Part shown: one piece after another, positions 35,227 through 42,169 of the stretch
How the letters are laid out: every line of letters starts with the position of its first letter
Position numbering within the stretch: the stretch's first letter is position 1
Origin: DAOMOP01 sp035444405
GTDB taxonomy: Bacteria > Pseudomonadota > Gammaproteobacteria > Burkholderiales > Rhodocyclaceae
Assembly (NCBI GenBank): GCA_035444405.1
Contig: DAOMOP010000015.1
Span: 1 to 42,169 of the forward strand
Direction: 5' to 3'
DNA: 42,169 nt
Translations under genes and position numbers: made by a program
The notes under the pieces: generated by a model
Database searches by the model: none
Told to the model about the DNA's origin: nothing
Seen by the model: the letters and a program-made list of their open reading frames with translations, nothing else

Positions 35227-35481
35227 ATGGCCTTGATGATTACCGACGAATGCATCAACTGTGATGTGTGCGAGCCGGAATGCCCCAATGGTGCGATCTA
35301 CCAGGGCGAGGAGATCTACGAGATCGATCCGTCCAAGTGCACGGAATGCGTCGGTCACTTCGATGAACCGCAGTGCCAGCAGGTGTGTCCGGTCGACTGT
35401 ATTCCGCTGAACCCGGAATACGTCGAGAGCAAGGAACAGTTGATGGAGAAGTTCCTGAAGCTCACGAACCAGGAAGCCTGA
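35227..35481 (+). CDS. 2[4Fe-4S] ferredoxin, YfhL/Alvin type
   Basis: An 84-residue electron carrier. Two cluster motifs are visible: CINCDVCEPECPNG (CxxCxxCxxxC) and CTECVGHFDEPQCQQVCPVDC, in which the second cluster carries the longer CxxC-x8-C insert typical of Alvin-type ferredoxins. The ATG has AGGAA upstream. It follows coaD on the same strand, a common proteobacterial order. Its redox partner cannot be named. Confidence 0.96.
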   Translation: MALMITDECINCDVCEPECPNGAIYQGEEIYEIDPSKCTECVGHFDEPQCQQVCPVDCIPLNPEYVESKEQLMEKFLKLTNQEA

Positions 35482-35500
35482 TCGCCTGGCGTTCCAGCAA

Positions 35501-35528
35501 GCGGGCCGGCGCCTGGGCGTCGGCCCGC
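35501..35528 (+). other. Possible hairpin after the ferredoxin gene
   Basis: GCGGGCCG (35501-35508) and its exact complement CGGCCCGC (35521-35528) form an 8-bp stem in the convergent gap, 20 bases after the ferredoxin stop. No T-run follows on the plus strand, so termination is uncertain. Confidence 0.35.
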
Positions 35529-35615
35529 CTGCATGTGCACCATCGGATCGGCGCGGCTGACTCGCTCCCGAACGACCGATCGGCTGCGACCCGGACCCGC
35601 CCCCGGCACGGACGG

Positions 35616-37596
35616 CTATGCCGCCTGCACCGCCGCCGCGGCACCGGGCATCGACTCGGCGCCACACCGACCGACAGCGTCGCGAATGCCGCGCTCGAGC
35701 GCGGCGAGCTCGTCGAGCTGACGCAGCAGGGCCGCCTCGGCATGCTCGAGCTCGCGCACGCGATCCTCGAGCGTATCGGTCGCCTGATGGATGCGCTTGA
35801 TGCTCTCCAGCCGCCGCTTGAGCTGCAGCTGATACTCGCGCACCTGGGTCTCGAGTGGCGCCATCACGGCACGCAGCCACTGCTCGACATCGCGGTTGGC
35901 GAGCTCGAAGGTGCGCCGCGCCTGCACCGCCACGGTCTCGAAGAACTTCTGCGTGAGCGTGTGTTTCTCGGTCGTGACGAGCGTGAGCGCGGTGTTGATC
36001 TGGCGATTGAAGGCCTCCTCGAGACGATCGAGCTCGCGCTCGTAGCGCAGCGTCGAGAAGCTCTGCGGCGCCGTCAGCTTGAGCCCGTGCTCGACACTGA
36101 AGCGCTTGTACATCGAGTCGAGCATCGTCGTGATCTCGGCGATCTCGCCACCGGAAGCGGCCAGATTGGTGCGCAGGCCGGCAAAGAAGCCCTGCATCGC
36201 ATCCTTGAGCCCCTTCGAGAAGGTCGCCGCGAGCATCGCCTCGCGCGTGCGCCGCGTCTCGTCCCGCAGCGCGTCGAGCCCCAGGTGCGCGAGCAGGTTG
36301 TTGGTCAGCGTCGAGAAGACCGTGCGCACCGCGTAGTACTTCTGCAGGCCCTGCTCGAATTCGGTCTTTTCGGCGTGCACCTTGCGCATCATGTACGCGA
36401 TCACGCTCTGGTTCTTGCCGCGCAGGTCGCCGAGCTCGCGCAGCTGCTCGCGCAGCGCGGCCAGTCGCGCCTCGAGCAGCTCGCGCGCATGGCGCACCAG
36501 GTCGGCGGTCTCGCGCACCGTGCCGTCACCGACGATCTCGCGCCGCGCCGGCAGCAGCTCGCCCGACAAGGCCTGTTCGAGGGCCGGCAGACGGCTCGCC
36601 TCGACGAGCGTCGCATCGCCGTTGATGCGGCCGACCAGCCCCTTCTGCGCCGACACCGGAAACACGCAAGCCGGCGCGACGTCGAGCGTGGTCGCGACGC
36701 TGCGCACCTGCCGTGCAATTTCATCGTCGATGCGCCGCGCGTCGCGCAGGCCGTCCCACAAGCCGTCGATCTTGTTCAGCACGACGATGCGGCCCCTGCG
36801 TCCTTCGCGGCCCGGCTGCACGTACTCGCGCCACACCGCCAGGTCGCTCTGCGTGACCCCGGTGTCGGCGGCGAGCACGAACAGCACGGCGTGCGCATTG
36901 GGCAGCGAGGACACGGTCAGCTCGGGCTCGGCGCCGATCGCGTTCAGGCCCGGCGTATCGAGCACGACCAGCCCCTGCTCGAGCAGCGGATGCGGGAACT
37001 GGATCGCGGCGTGCCGCCAGCTCGGGATCTCGACGAGACCAGCGGCGTCGGGCCGCAAGCCCTTGTCGCCGCGCGCATCGATCGCGAAGCCGAGCGCGCA
37101 GGCCTCGTCCCGCGAGACGCGTTCGGTCTCGCCGACGCGCGCCAGCGCACGCTGCAGCGCCGCCGCCGAGCCGGTATCGAGCGGCTCGACCACCCATTCG
37201 CGCGGCTGCCGGCGCAGCTCGGCGACGCTCGCGTTGCGCTGGCGCGTGCGAATCGGCAGCAGGCGGATCTCGGGCTGCGCACCGGGCGTCCAGTGCAGCT
37301 CGGTCGGACACATCGTCGTGCGCCCGGCGCTCGAGGGCAGAACGCGATCGCCGAAATCGGCGAAGAAGATCGCATTGATCAGCTCGGACTTGCCGCGCGA
37401 GAACTCGGCCACGAAGGCGACGGTGAGCTTGTCCTCGCGCAGCCGTTCGAGCACGTAGTGCAGGCGCAGATCGGCTTGCGCATCACCGACGTCGTGACGG
37501 GCNNNNNNNNNNAAGCCACTGACGCAGCCGCAGCACCGCGTCGGCAACGGCGGCACGCCACTCGCCATATGCAGAAAACTGATCGACCAGACTCAT
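35616..37596 (-). CDS. Dynamin-like GTPase, gene interrupted by an assembly gap
   Basis: A large GTPase of the bacterial dynamin family, about 660 residues. The start is MSLVDQFSAYGEWRAAV (ATG at 37596). After 28 codons the run of N (37503-37512) breaks the frame; the other side continues ADLRLHYVLERLREDKLTVAF. GTPase motifs are AEFSRGKSELINA (a P-loop with Ala for the first Gly), VVLDTPGLNAIG (G3) and VVLNKIDGLWD (G4). A long helical stalk and coiled coil follow, with a C-terminal heptad region near DTLEDRVRELEHAEAALL. Such proteins remodel or protect membranes. I see no transmembrane span. The frame break is best explained by the gap of unknown true length, not mutation. Confidence 0.88.
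37503..37512. other. Assembly gap (ten N) inside the dynamin-like gene
   Basis: Ten undetermined bases. The reading frames on the two sides do not match across exactly ten bases, so the true missing length is probably different. Confidence 0.98.
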
Positions 37597-37642
37597 CACG
37601 TCGCCCGCGGCCCGTTGCCGCCCTCCCCTTCGAGACAGCGGC

Positions 37643-37671
37643 AGAATACCGTCGAAGCCGCCCGTTGCCAA
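37643..37671 (-). promoter_or_regulatory. Promoter of the dynamin-like gene
   Basis: On the minus strand TTGGCA (37666-37671), a 17-base spacer and TATTCT (37643-37648) give a good sigma-70 match. The upstream in-frame ATG at 37671 would lie in the -35 box, which supports the start at 37596. Confidence 0.5.
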
Positions 37672-37753
37672 TCGATCGGACCACCGGCGTGACCGGCGGC
37701 GCGAGCGAGTCGACGAACGTCACCGGCGGACGAGGCGCGGTCGGCGCAGCCCG

Positions 37754-38569
37754 TCAGCGCCGCTGGCAGCGCGGGCACCAGAACGTGCTGCGCTGCCCGA
37801 CCACCGCCCGCCTGATCGGGCTGCCACACGCCCGGCACGGCAGCCCGGCACGGCCATAGACGAAGTACTGCTGCTGGAAATACCCGGGCTGTCCGTCACT
37901 GCCGACGAAATCGCGCAAAGTGCTGCCGCCGGCCTCGATGGCAGCGGCGAGCGTATCGCGCACGGCCGTCGCGAGCCGCCCGTAGCGGCGCAGGCCGATC
38001 GCCGCAGCCGGTGTCAGCGGATGAATGCCGGCGCGAAACAGGCTCTCGGAAGCGTAGATGTTGCCGACGCCGACGACGCGCTGCGCATCCATCAGCACCT
38101 GCTTGACCGGCGCGCGCGTGCCGCGGGTGGCCGCGAACAGCCAGCGGCCGTCGAAACCGTCCTCGAGCGGCTCGGGGCCGAGTCGCGCGAGCAGCGGATG
38201 GGCGAGCGGATCGCCGTCGTGCCACACCACCAGGCCGAAGCGGCGCGGGTCGCGCAGGCGCAGCGACAGCGCCCCGAAACGCAGGTCGACGTGATCGTGC
38301 GGACCGGCCGGCGTGTCCGCGGCGAGCACGCGCAGACTGCCGGACATGCCCAGATGCACGATCACGGCACCGTTGCCGAACATCAGCAGCAGATACTTCG
38401 CACGGCGCCGGACATCGAGCAGCACCCGACCCGCGACGCGTGCGTCGAGCGCATCCGGTACGGGCAGGCGCAGACGGCTGTTGCGCACGATGCATCCAGT
38501 GGCGGTGTGCCCGACCAGCGGCGCACGGATGCCGCGGCGCGTCGTTTCGACCTCGGGCAGTTCGGGCAT
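37754..38569 (-). CDS. mutM: Formamidopyrimidine-DNA glycosylase
   Basis: MutM/Fpg, 271 residues, removes 8-oxoguanine and opened purines from DNA and cleaves at the abasic site. It starts MPELPEVET (catalytic Pro after Met removal, and Glu), has the lysine in RRAKYLLL, HLGMSG, the VGVGNIYASESLFRAGIHP helix-two-turn-helix and the C-terminal zinc finger C-RACG...CPRCQR. AGGAG precedes the ATG. It is divergent from the TPR gene. Confidence 0.98.
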   Translation of the reverse strand: MPELPEVETTRRGIRAPLVGHTATGCIVRNSRLRLPVPDALDARVAGRVLLDVRRRAKYLLLMFGNGAVIVHLGMSGSLRVLAADTPAGPHDHVDLRFGALSLRLRDPRRFGLVVWHDGDPLAHPLLARLGPEPLEDGFDGRWLFAATRGTRAPVKQVLMDAQRVVGVGNIYASESLFRAGIHPLTPAAAIGLRRYGRLATAVRDTLAAAIEAGGSTLRDFVGSDGQPGYFQQQYFVYGRAGLPCRACGSPIRRAVVGQRSTFWCPRCQRR

Positions 38570-38911
38570 CGCACACTCCTCTCCCGCTGGTTGAAAACAC
38601 GATGCGCTTGCCGACCCATCGCGAATCTGCATAACATGAGGCGAACGGAATCGATTTTGCCGCCTCTAAACGCGGACCCGAGGTGCAGCCGCGCGGCCTG
38701 CCGCGCGGCATGCGTGCCGATGCCGGACGGAGGTGGCTATTATCGACGATGCAACAGCCGTTGGCGCAGGATCGGGTCTGATCCACCGCCCCGATGACCG
38801 TCGCGGCACCGACGCGTCCGCACAGCCGGGCGGCGGGCTTCGCCCCCGGTCGCCCTCGGGGCAGCCACCGTCGCCCGCAGGATTCACGGAGTCCGCGTTG
38901 GACCATAACTG
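38570..38911. other. Intergenic region between mutM and the TPR gene
   Basis: 342 bases without a convincing gene, holding the control regions of two divergent genes. A TATTAT box (38738-38743, plus strand) could be the -10 of the TPR gene, but its -35 is poor. The perfect palindrome GCCGCGCGGC occurs twice two bases apart (38688-38697 and 38700-38709), and a GC hairpin lies near 38847-38860 (GGGCTTCGCCC). No tRNA or riboswitch was recognised. Confidence 0.6.
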
Positions 38912-40624
38912 ATGAATTTCAAGCTTACTTCGATGGCGGCCGGCCTCGCGCTCGCCGGCCTGCTCGCCACCACCGCGCCCGCGCTGGCCGACGATCCACC
39001 GGCATCCGCCGCGGCCGAACGCCTGCCGGCGCAGGAGCTTACGGCCGACGTGCTGTTCATGCTGCTGCTGGGCGAGATTGCCGGCGCGCGCGGCGAGATC
39101 GGCGTCTCGGTCGAAGCCTACATGGAGCTTGCGCGGCGCACGCGCGACCCGCGCATCGCCCGCCGGGCCACCGAGATCGCGCTGTTTGCGCAGGACATCG
39201 AGTCGGCCGCCGAAGCCGCACGACTGTGGGCCGACAGCGACCCCGACTCGGACGAGGCGCAGCGCGTGCTCGCGGGCATCCTCGCGAGCAATGGCGAACG
39301 CCTGAACGAGGTGCAGATCCAGCTTGCGCGCATTCTCGCCAACGCCCCGGAACAGCTCGAGCAGAACCTGCTCGGGCTTCACCGCGCCCTTGCGCGCGTA
39401 CCCAACCGGGAAACCGTGCGGGCAATCGTCAACCGCCTGACCGAACCCTACCTGAACCAGCCCGCCGCGCATTTCGCCCGCGCCCAGGCGGCGGTGGCCG
39501 TCGATGACGGCGTCGCCGCAGTGACCGCGCTCGAGCGCGCCCTCGAACTGCGCCCGAACTGGGAGCCGGCAGTGCTGTTCAAGGCTCAGCTGCTGGTCCA
39601 GCTCGAAACCGCGCAGGCAGCGGTCAGACTGCTCGACACCTATCTCGACGCGCATCCGGAGAGCGACCCGGCGCGGCTCGCATACGCACGCGCGCTGGTG
39701 TCGGCGCGCGATTTCGGCGCGGCGCGCGAGCAGTTCCGGCAGCTGCTCGACAAGAACCCGGGCGACGCCGACCTGATGTTCGCGGTCGCCCTGACCTCGT
39801 CCCAGATGGCCGACTACGACATCGCCGAGCAGCTCTTCGAGCAGGCCCTCGAGGCCGGCCATCCCGATGCCGACAGCATTCGCATGAACCTCGGTCACAT
39901 CGCCGAGCAGCGCCAGCGGCGCGATGATGCGATACGCTGGTACGGCGCCGTGGAGTCGCCGTCGCAGTACCTCGAAGCGCAGATTCGCATCGCCCTCGTG
40001 CTGGCCAACGACGGTCGCGTCGAGCAGGCACGCAGCCATCTGCGCAGCCTCTCGGTCGACGAGGCCGACCGGCTGCGCCTGCTGCTCGCCGAGACGCTGG
40101 TGCTGCGCGAGGCCGGACGCTATGCCGAAGCGCTCGATCTGGTCGACGATGCCTTGCGCGACGACCCCGAAAACGGCGAGCTGCTCTACGAATCGGCCAT
40201 GCTCGCCGAGCGCCTTGGCCGGCTCGAGATCATGGAGGCGAGACTGCGCAAGCTCATCGCGCTCGAGCCCGAGCACGCCCATGCCTACAATGCGCTCGGC
40301 TATACGCTGGCCGACCGCGGACTGAGACTGGACGAAGCCGAAGCCCTGATCCAGCGCGCGCACGAGCTCGCGCCCGACGATCCGTTCATCCTCGACAGCC
40401 TCGGCTGGGTACGATTCCGGCAGAGTGATCTCGACGGCGCGCTCAGCCACCTCGAGCGCGCCTACGGCCTGCGCGCGGACCCCGAGATCGCTGCCCACCT
40501 CGGCGAAGTGCTGTGGCGGCTCGAACGTCGCGACGAGGCCAATCGCCTGCTGGACGAGGCCTTGCGCGAGCATCCCGACAACCGCATGCTGAACGAGACC
40601 GTGCAGCGGCTGCGCGCCCAATGA
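38912..40624 (+). CDS. Exported tetratricopeptide-repeat protein
   Basis: A 570-residue all-helical protein. A signal peptide (about 1-26, AAGLALAGLLATTAPALA) exports it to the periplasm, or to the outer membrane through a partner. Many TPR units follow from about residue 60 to the end, clearest in the C-terminal half (YNALGYTLADRGLRLDEAEALIQRA, DSLGWVRFRQSDLDGALSHLERA). Such proteins are scaffolds. Its stop overlaps the lolB start (ATGA), so the two are translated together; a role in outer-membrane assembly is plausible but inferred from neighbours only. Confidence 0.9.
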   Translation: MNFKLTSMAAGLALAGLLATTAPALADDPPASAAAERLPAQELTADVLFMLLLGEIAGARGEIGVSVEAYMELARRTRDPRIARRATEIALFAQDIESAAEAARLWADSDPDSDEAQRVLAGILASNGERLNEVQIQLARILANAPEQLEQNLLGLHRALARVPNRETVRAIVNRLTEPYLNQPAAHFARAQAAVAVDDGVAAVTALERALELRPNWEPAVLFKAQLLVQLETAQAAVRLLDTYLDAHPESDPARLAYARALVSARDFGAAREQFRQLLDKNPGDADLMFAVALTSSQMADYDIAEQLFEQALEAGHPDADSIRMNLGHIAEQRQRRDDAIRWYGAVESPSQYLEAQIRIALVLANDGRVEQARSHLRSLSVDEADRLRLLLAETLVLREAGRYAEALDLVDDALRDDPENGELLYESAMLAERLGRLEIMEARLRKLIALEPEHAHAYNALGYTLADRGLRLDEAEALIQRAHELAPDDPFILDSLGWVRFRQSDLDGALSHLERAYGLRADPEIAAHLGEVLWRLERRDEANRLLDEALREHPDNRMLNETVQRLRAQ

Positions 40625-41238
40625 GCCGCACCAACCCGTCCACGCCACGCCCGCACATGCGGCGCCTGCGCACGCACGCGGCACTGGTGCTGCTGGCTGC
40701 CGCCGTGGCCGGCTGCGCCGCCCAGCCTGTCGCGCCCGAGCGCGTCGAGGCCGCGCTTCGGCAGCCGGTCGCCGCCTTCGAGCTCGAGGGACGCGTGCTC
40801 GCCAGCAACGGCGACCAGGCCGCCAGCGGGCGCATCCACTGGCTGCACGCGGCGCACGGCGACGAATGGACGATGTACGGCCCGCTCGGGCAAATCGTCG
40901 CACGGCTGGTCAGCAACGCCGCCGGCGCCGAGCTCGTGACCGCGGACGGACGCCGCATGAGCGCGCCGGACGCGCAGGCCATGCTGCCCGAGCTGCTCGG
41001 CGTACCGGCACCGGTCGACGGCCTCGCCCACTGGGTACAGGCGGTACCGCGAAGCGGTGCGCGCGTGCTGCGCCTCGACGAGCATGGCCGCCCGGTGCGC
41101 ATCAGCGATGCGGGCTGGATCATCGAGTACACCGACTACATGGCTCCCGAGCCCGAGGCGCCGCCGCGGCGCATCGAGGCGAACTGGGGGGATGCGCGCA
41201 TCCGCCTGGTCATCGACGCATGGACGCCGCAATTGTGA
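40621..41238 (+). CDS. lolB: Outer-membrane lipoprotein LolB
   Basis: LolB, 205 residues, the outer-membrane receptor that takes lipoproteins from LolA. The signal sequence ends in a lipobox AVAGC with C32 as the lipidated residue. The mature part is the beta-barrel fold with FELEGRVLASNGDQAASGRIHW, WTMYGPLGQIVARL and PRRIEANWGDARIRLVID. It overlaps the TPR gene by four bases and ispE by 19 bases, matching the lolB-ispE order of other betaproteobacteria. Confidence 0.95.
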   Translation: MSRTNPSTPRPHMRRLRTHAALVLLAAAVAGCAAQPVAPERVEAALRQPVAAFELEGRVLASNGDQAASGRIHWLHAAHGDEWTMYGPLGQIVARLVSNAAGAELVTADGRRMSAPDAQAMLPELLGVPAPVDGLAHWVQAVPRSGARVLRLDEHGRPVRISDAGWIIEYTDYMAPEPEAPPRRIEANWGDARIRLVIDAWTPQL

Positions 41239-42074
41239 CCCGGCTGCTGCACTGCCCGGCCCCGGCCAAGCTCAATCTGTTCCTGCATGTCGTGGGTCGC
41301 CGCGCCGACGGCTACCACCTGCTGCAGTCGGTGTTCCGGCTGATCGACTGGGGCGACACGCTTTCCTTCGCACCGCGCAGCGACGGCGCGGTGCGACGCC
41401 ACGGAACGGTGGGCGGCGTTGCAGCTCGGGACGATCTCGTCGTGCGCGCGGCCCGCCTGCTGCAGCACGCCACCGGGTGCGCGCTCGGCACCGACATCAC
41501 GATCGACAAGCGGCTGCCGATGGGCGCGGGCCTCGGCGGCGGCAGCTCGGACGCGGCCACGACGCTGATCGCGCTGAACCGGCTCTGGCAGACCGGTCTC
41601 GACCGCCAGGATCTCGCGCGCCTGGGGCTGCGCCTCGGCGCCGACGTGCCGTTCTTCATCTTCGGCCGCGACGCCTTCGTCGAAGGCGTCGGCGAGCACC
41701 TCGCCGCGGTGTCGCTGCCGGCCGCCCGCTACGTGATCGTCGCGCCGCCGGTGAGCGTGCCGACCGCCGAAATTTTCGCCGCCGAGGACTTGACGCGTAA
41801 TTCCGAAGCCATCAGAATTACGGACTTCGCTTCTCGCACTACCCGGAACGACTTGCAGCCCGTGGCATGCAGGCTCTATCCGGAGATCGGTGCGGCAGTC
41901 GAATGGCTGGGACAGCATGCTCCTGCAAGAATGACCGGCTCGGGCGCCTGCGTGTTCGCGCAGGTGGACGACGAAGACGAGGCACGGCGCATCGTCGCCG
42001 CATGTCCGCCGAAATGGCGTGCATGGCAGGCCCGCAGTCTCTTGCAGCACCCGCTTCACAGCTGGCTCGACTGA
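41220..42074 (+). CDS. ispE: 4-diphosphocytidyl-2-C-methyl-D-erythritol kinase
   Basis: IspE, 284 residues, phosphorylates CDP-methylerythritol in the MEP isoprenoid pathway. Marks are CPAPAKLNLFLHVVGRRADGYH, the GHMP ATP loop LPMGAGLGGGSSDAATTL, LGADVPFFIFG and the C-terminal MTGSGACVFA. The ATG at 41220 overlaps lolB by 19 bases; a GTG at 41235 is an alternative. A tRNA follows after 20 bases. Confidence 0.97.
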   Translation: MDAAIVTRLLHCPAPAKLNLFLHVVGRRADGYHLLQSVFRLIDWGDTLSFAPRSDGAVRRHGTVGGVAARDDLVVRAARLLQHATGCALGTDITIDKRLPMGAGLGGGSSDAATTLIALNRLWQTGLDRQDLARLGLRLGADVPFFIFGRDAFVEGVGEHLAAVSLPAARYVIVAPPVSVPTAEIFAAEDLTRNSEAIRITDFASRTTRNDLQPVACRLYPEIGAAVEWLGQHAPARMTGSGACVFAQVDDEDEARRIVAACPPKWRAWQARSLLQHPLHSWLD

Positions 42075-42094
42075 AAAGAGCAGCAAAGGTTTCT

Positions 42095-42168
42095 TGGGGA
42101 GTCGCCAAGTCGGTCAAGGCACCGGATTTTGATTCCGGCATTCGAGGGTTCGAATCCTTCCTCCCCAG
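42095..42168 (+). tRNA. tRNA-Gln (anticodon TTG)
   Basis: A cloverleaf is clear: acceptor TGGGGAG pairs with CTCCCCA, the anticodon stem CCGGA/TCCGG encloses TTTTGAT with anticodon TTG, and the T arm has GTTCGAAT. G at 42168 is the discriminator base; the window ends within the CCA. Anticodon TTG reads CAA and CAG glutamine codons. It lies 20 bases after ispE, the usual lolB-ispE-tRNA-Gln order. Confidence 0.97.
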
Positions 42169-42169
42169 C

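Noticed and set aside
35373..37859. Plus-strand open frame of 828 codons opposite the dynamin-like gene
   Set aside because: It starts inside the ferredoxin gene, crosses the N gap and has no recognisable motif; an antisense shadow.
38666..40903. Minus-strand open frame of 745 codons opposite the TPR gene
   Set aside because: Opposite a protein with a signal peptide and clear TPR repeats; low-complexity shadow.

Overview
The window is a 42 kb piece of a GC-rich bacterial chromosome, almost certainly from a betaproteobacterium. The evidence is conserved gene order: rpe-gph-trpE, hisB-hisH-hisA-hisF-hisI-hisE-hinT-tatA-tatB-tatC, ftsY-ftsE-ftsX, a pair of M16 proteases followed by rsmD-coaD-ferredoxin, and mutM...lolB-ispE-tRNA-Gln. 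A Rhodocyclales or Azoarcus/Thauera-like organism fits best, but the family cannot be fixed from sequence alone. A run of ten N at 37503-37512 shows this is a draft or scaffolded assembly.

Layout. 1-1700: edge of an integrated element, with the tail of a LysR-type regulator and a P4-type tyrosine integrase whose upstream end abuts a trpG gene cut after nine codons. 1700-7200 (minus strand): the front of the trp operon, rpe, gph and trpE, then an unusual class III aminotransferase plus beta-keto acid cleavage enzyme (BKACE) pair inserted before the broken trpG. 7270-13200 (minus): a signalling and ATPase group of GAF-GspE ATPase, metallo-beta-lactamase-fold hydrolase, double-FHA protein, PP2C phosphatase and an ornithine cyclodeaminase-like enzyme. 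13400-16300 (minus): sucCD with a clear promoter and terminator, and a DUF2889 protein. 16500-18530 (plus): a FimV-like protein. 18580-20680: a Nif3 homologue (minus) and a DegS-like periplasmic protease (plus). 20700-26250 (minus): tatCBA, hinT and the histidine genes; hisC (26478-27551) is divergent on the plus strand. 27709-28500 (plus): a bacterial voltage-gated sodium channel. 28570-31210 (minus): ftsX, ftsE and ftsY, the last with its N-terminal A domain out of frame. 31400-35480 (plus): two M16 proteins, rsmD, coaD and a ferredoxin. 35616-38570 (minus): a dynamin-like GTPase broken by the N gap, and mutM. 38912-42169 (plus): a TPR protein, lolB, ispE and tRNA-Gln, running off the right edge.

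Most of the window is core metabolism and envelope biology. The strongest unusual signals are the junction of a mobile element inside the 5' end of trpG, with the integrase reading in the same direction as the trp operon; the aminotransferase/BKACE insert in that operon; an integrase promoter flanked by an 8-bp inverted repeat; the split ftsY with a TGATG stop/start; and the phospho-signalling/ATPase cluster that has no kinase or secretion partners nearby. I found no CRISPR array, rRNA or insertion sequence.
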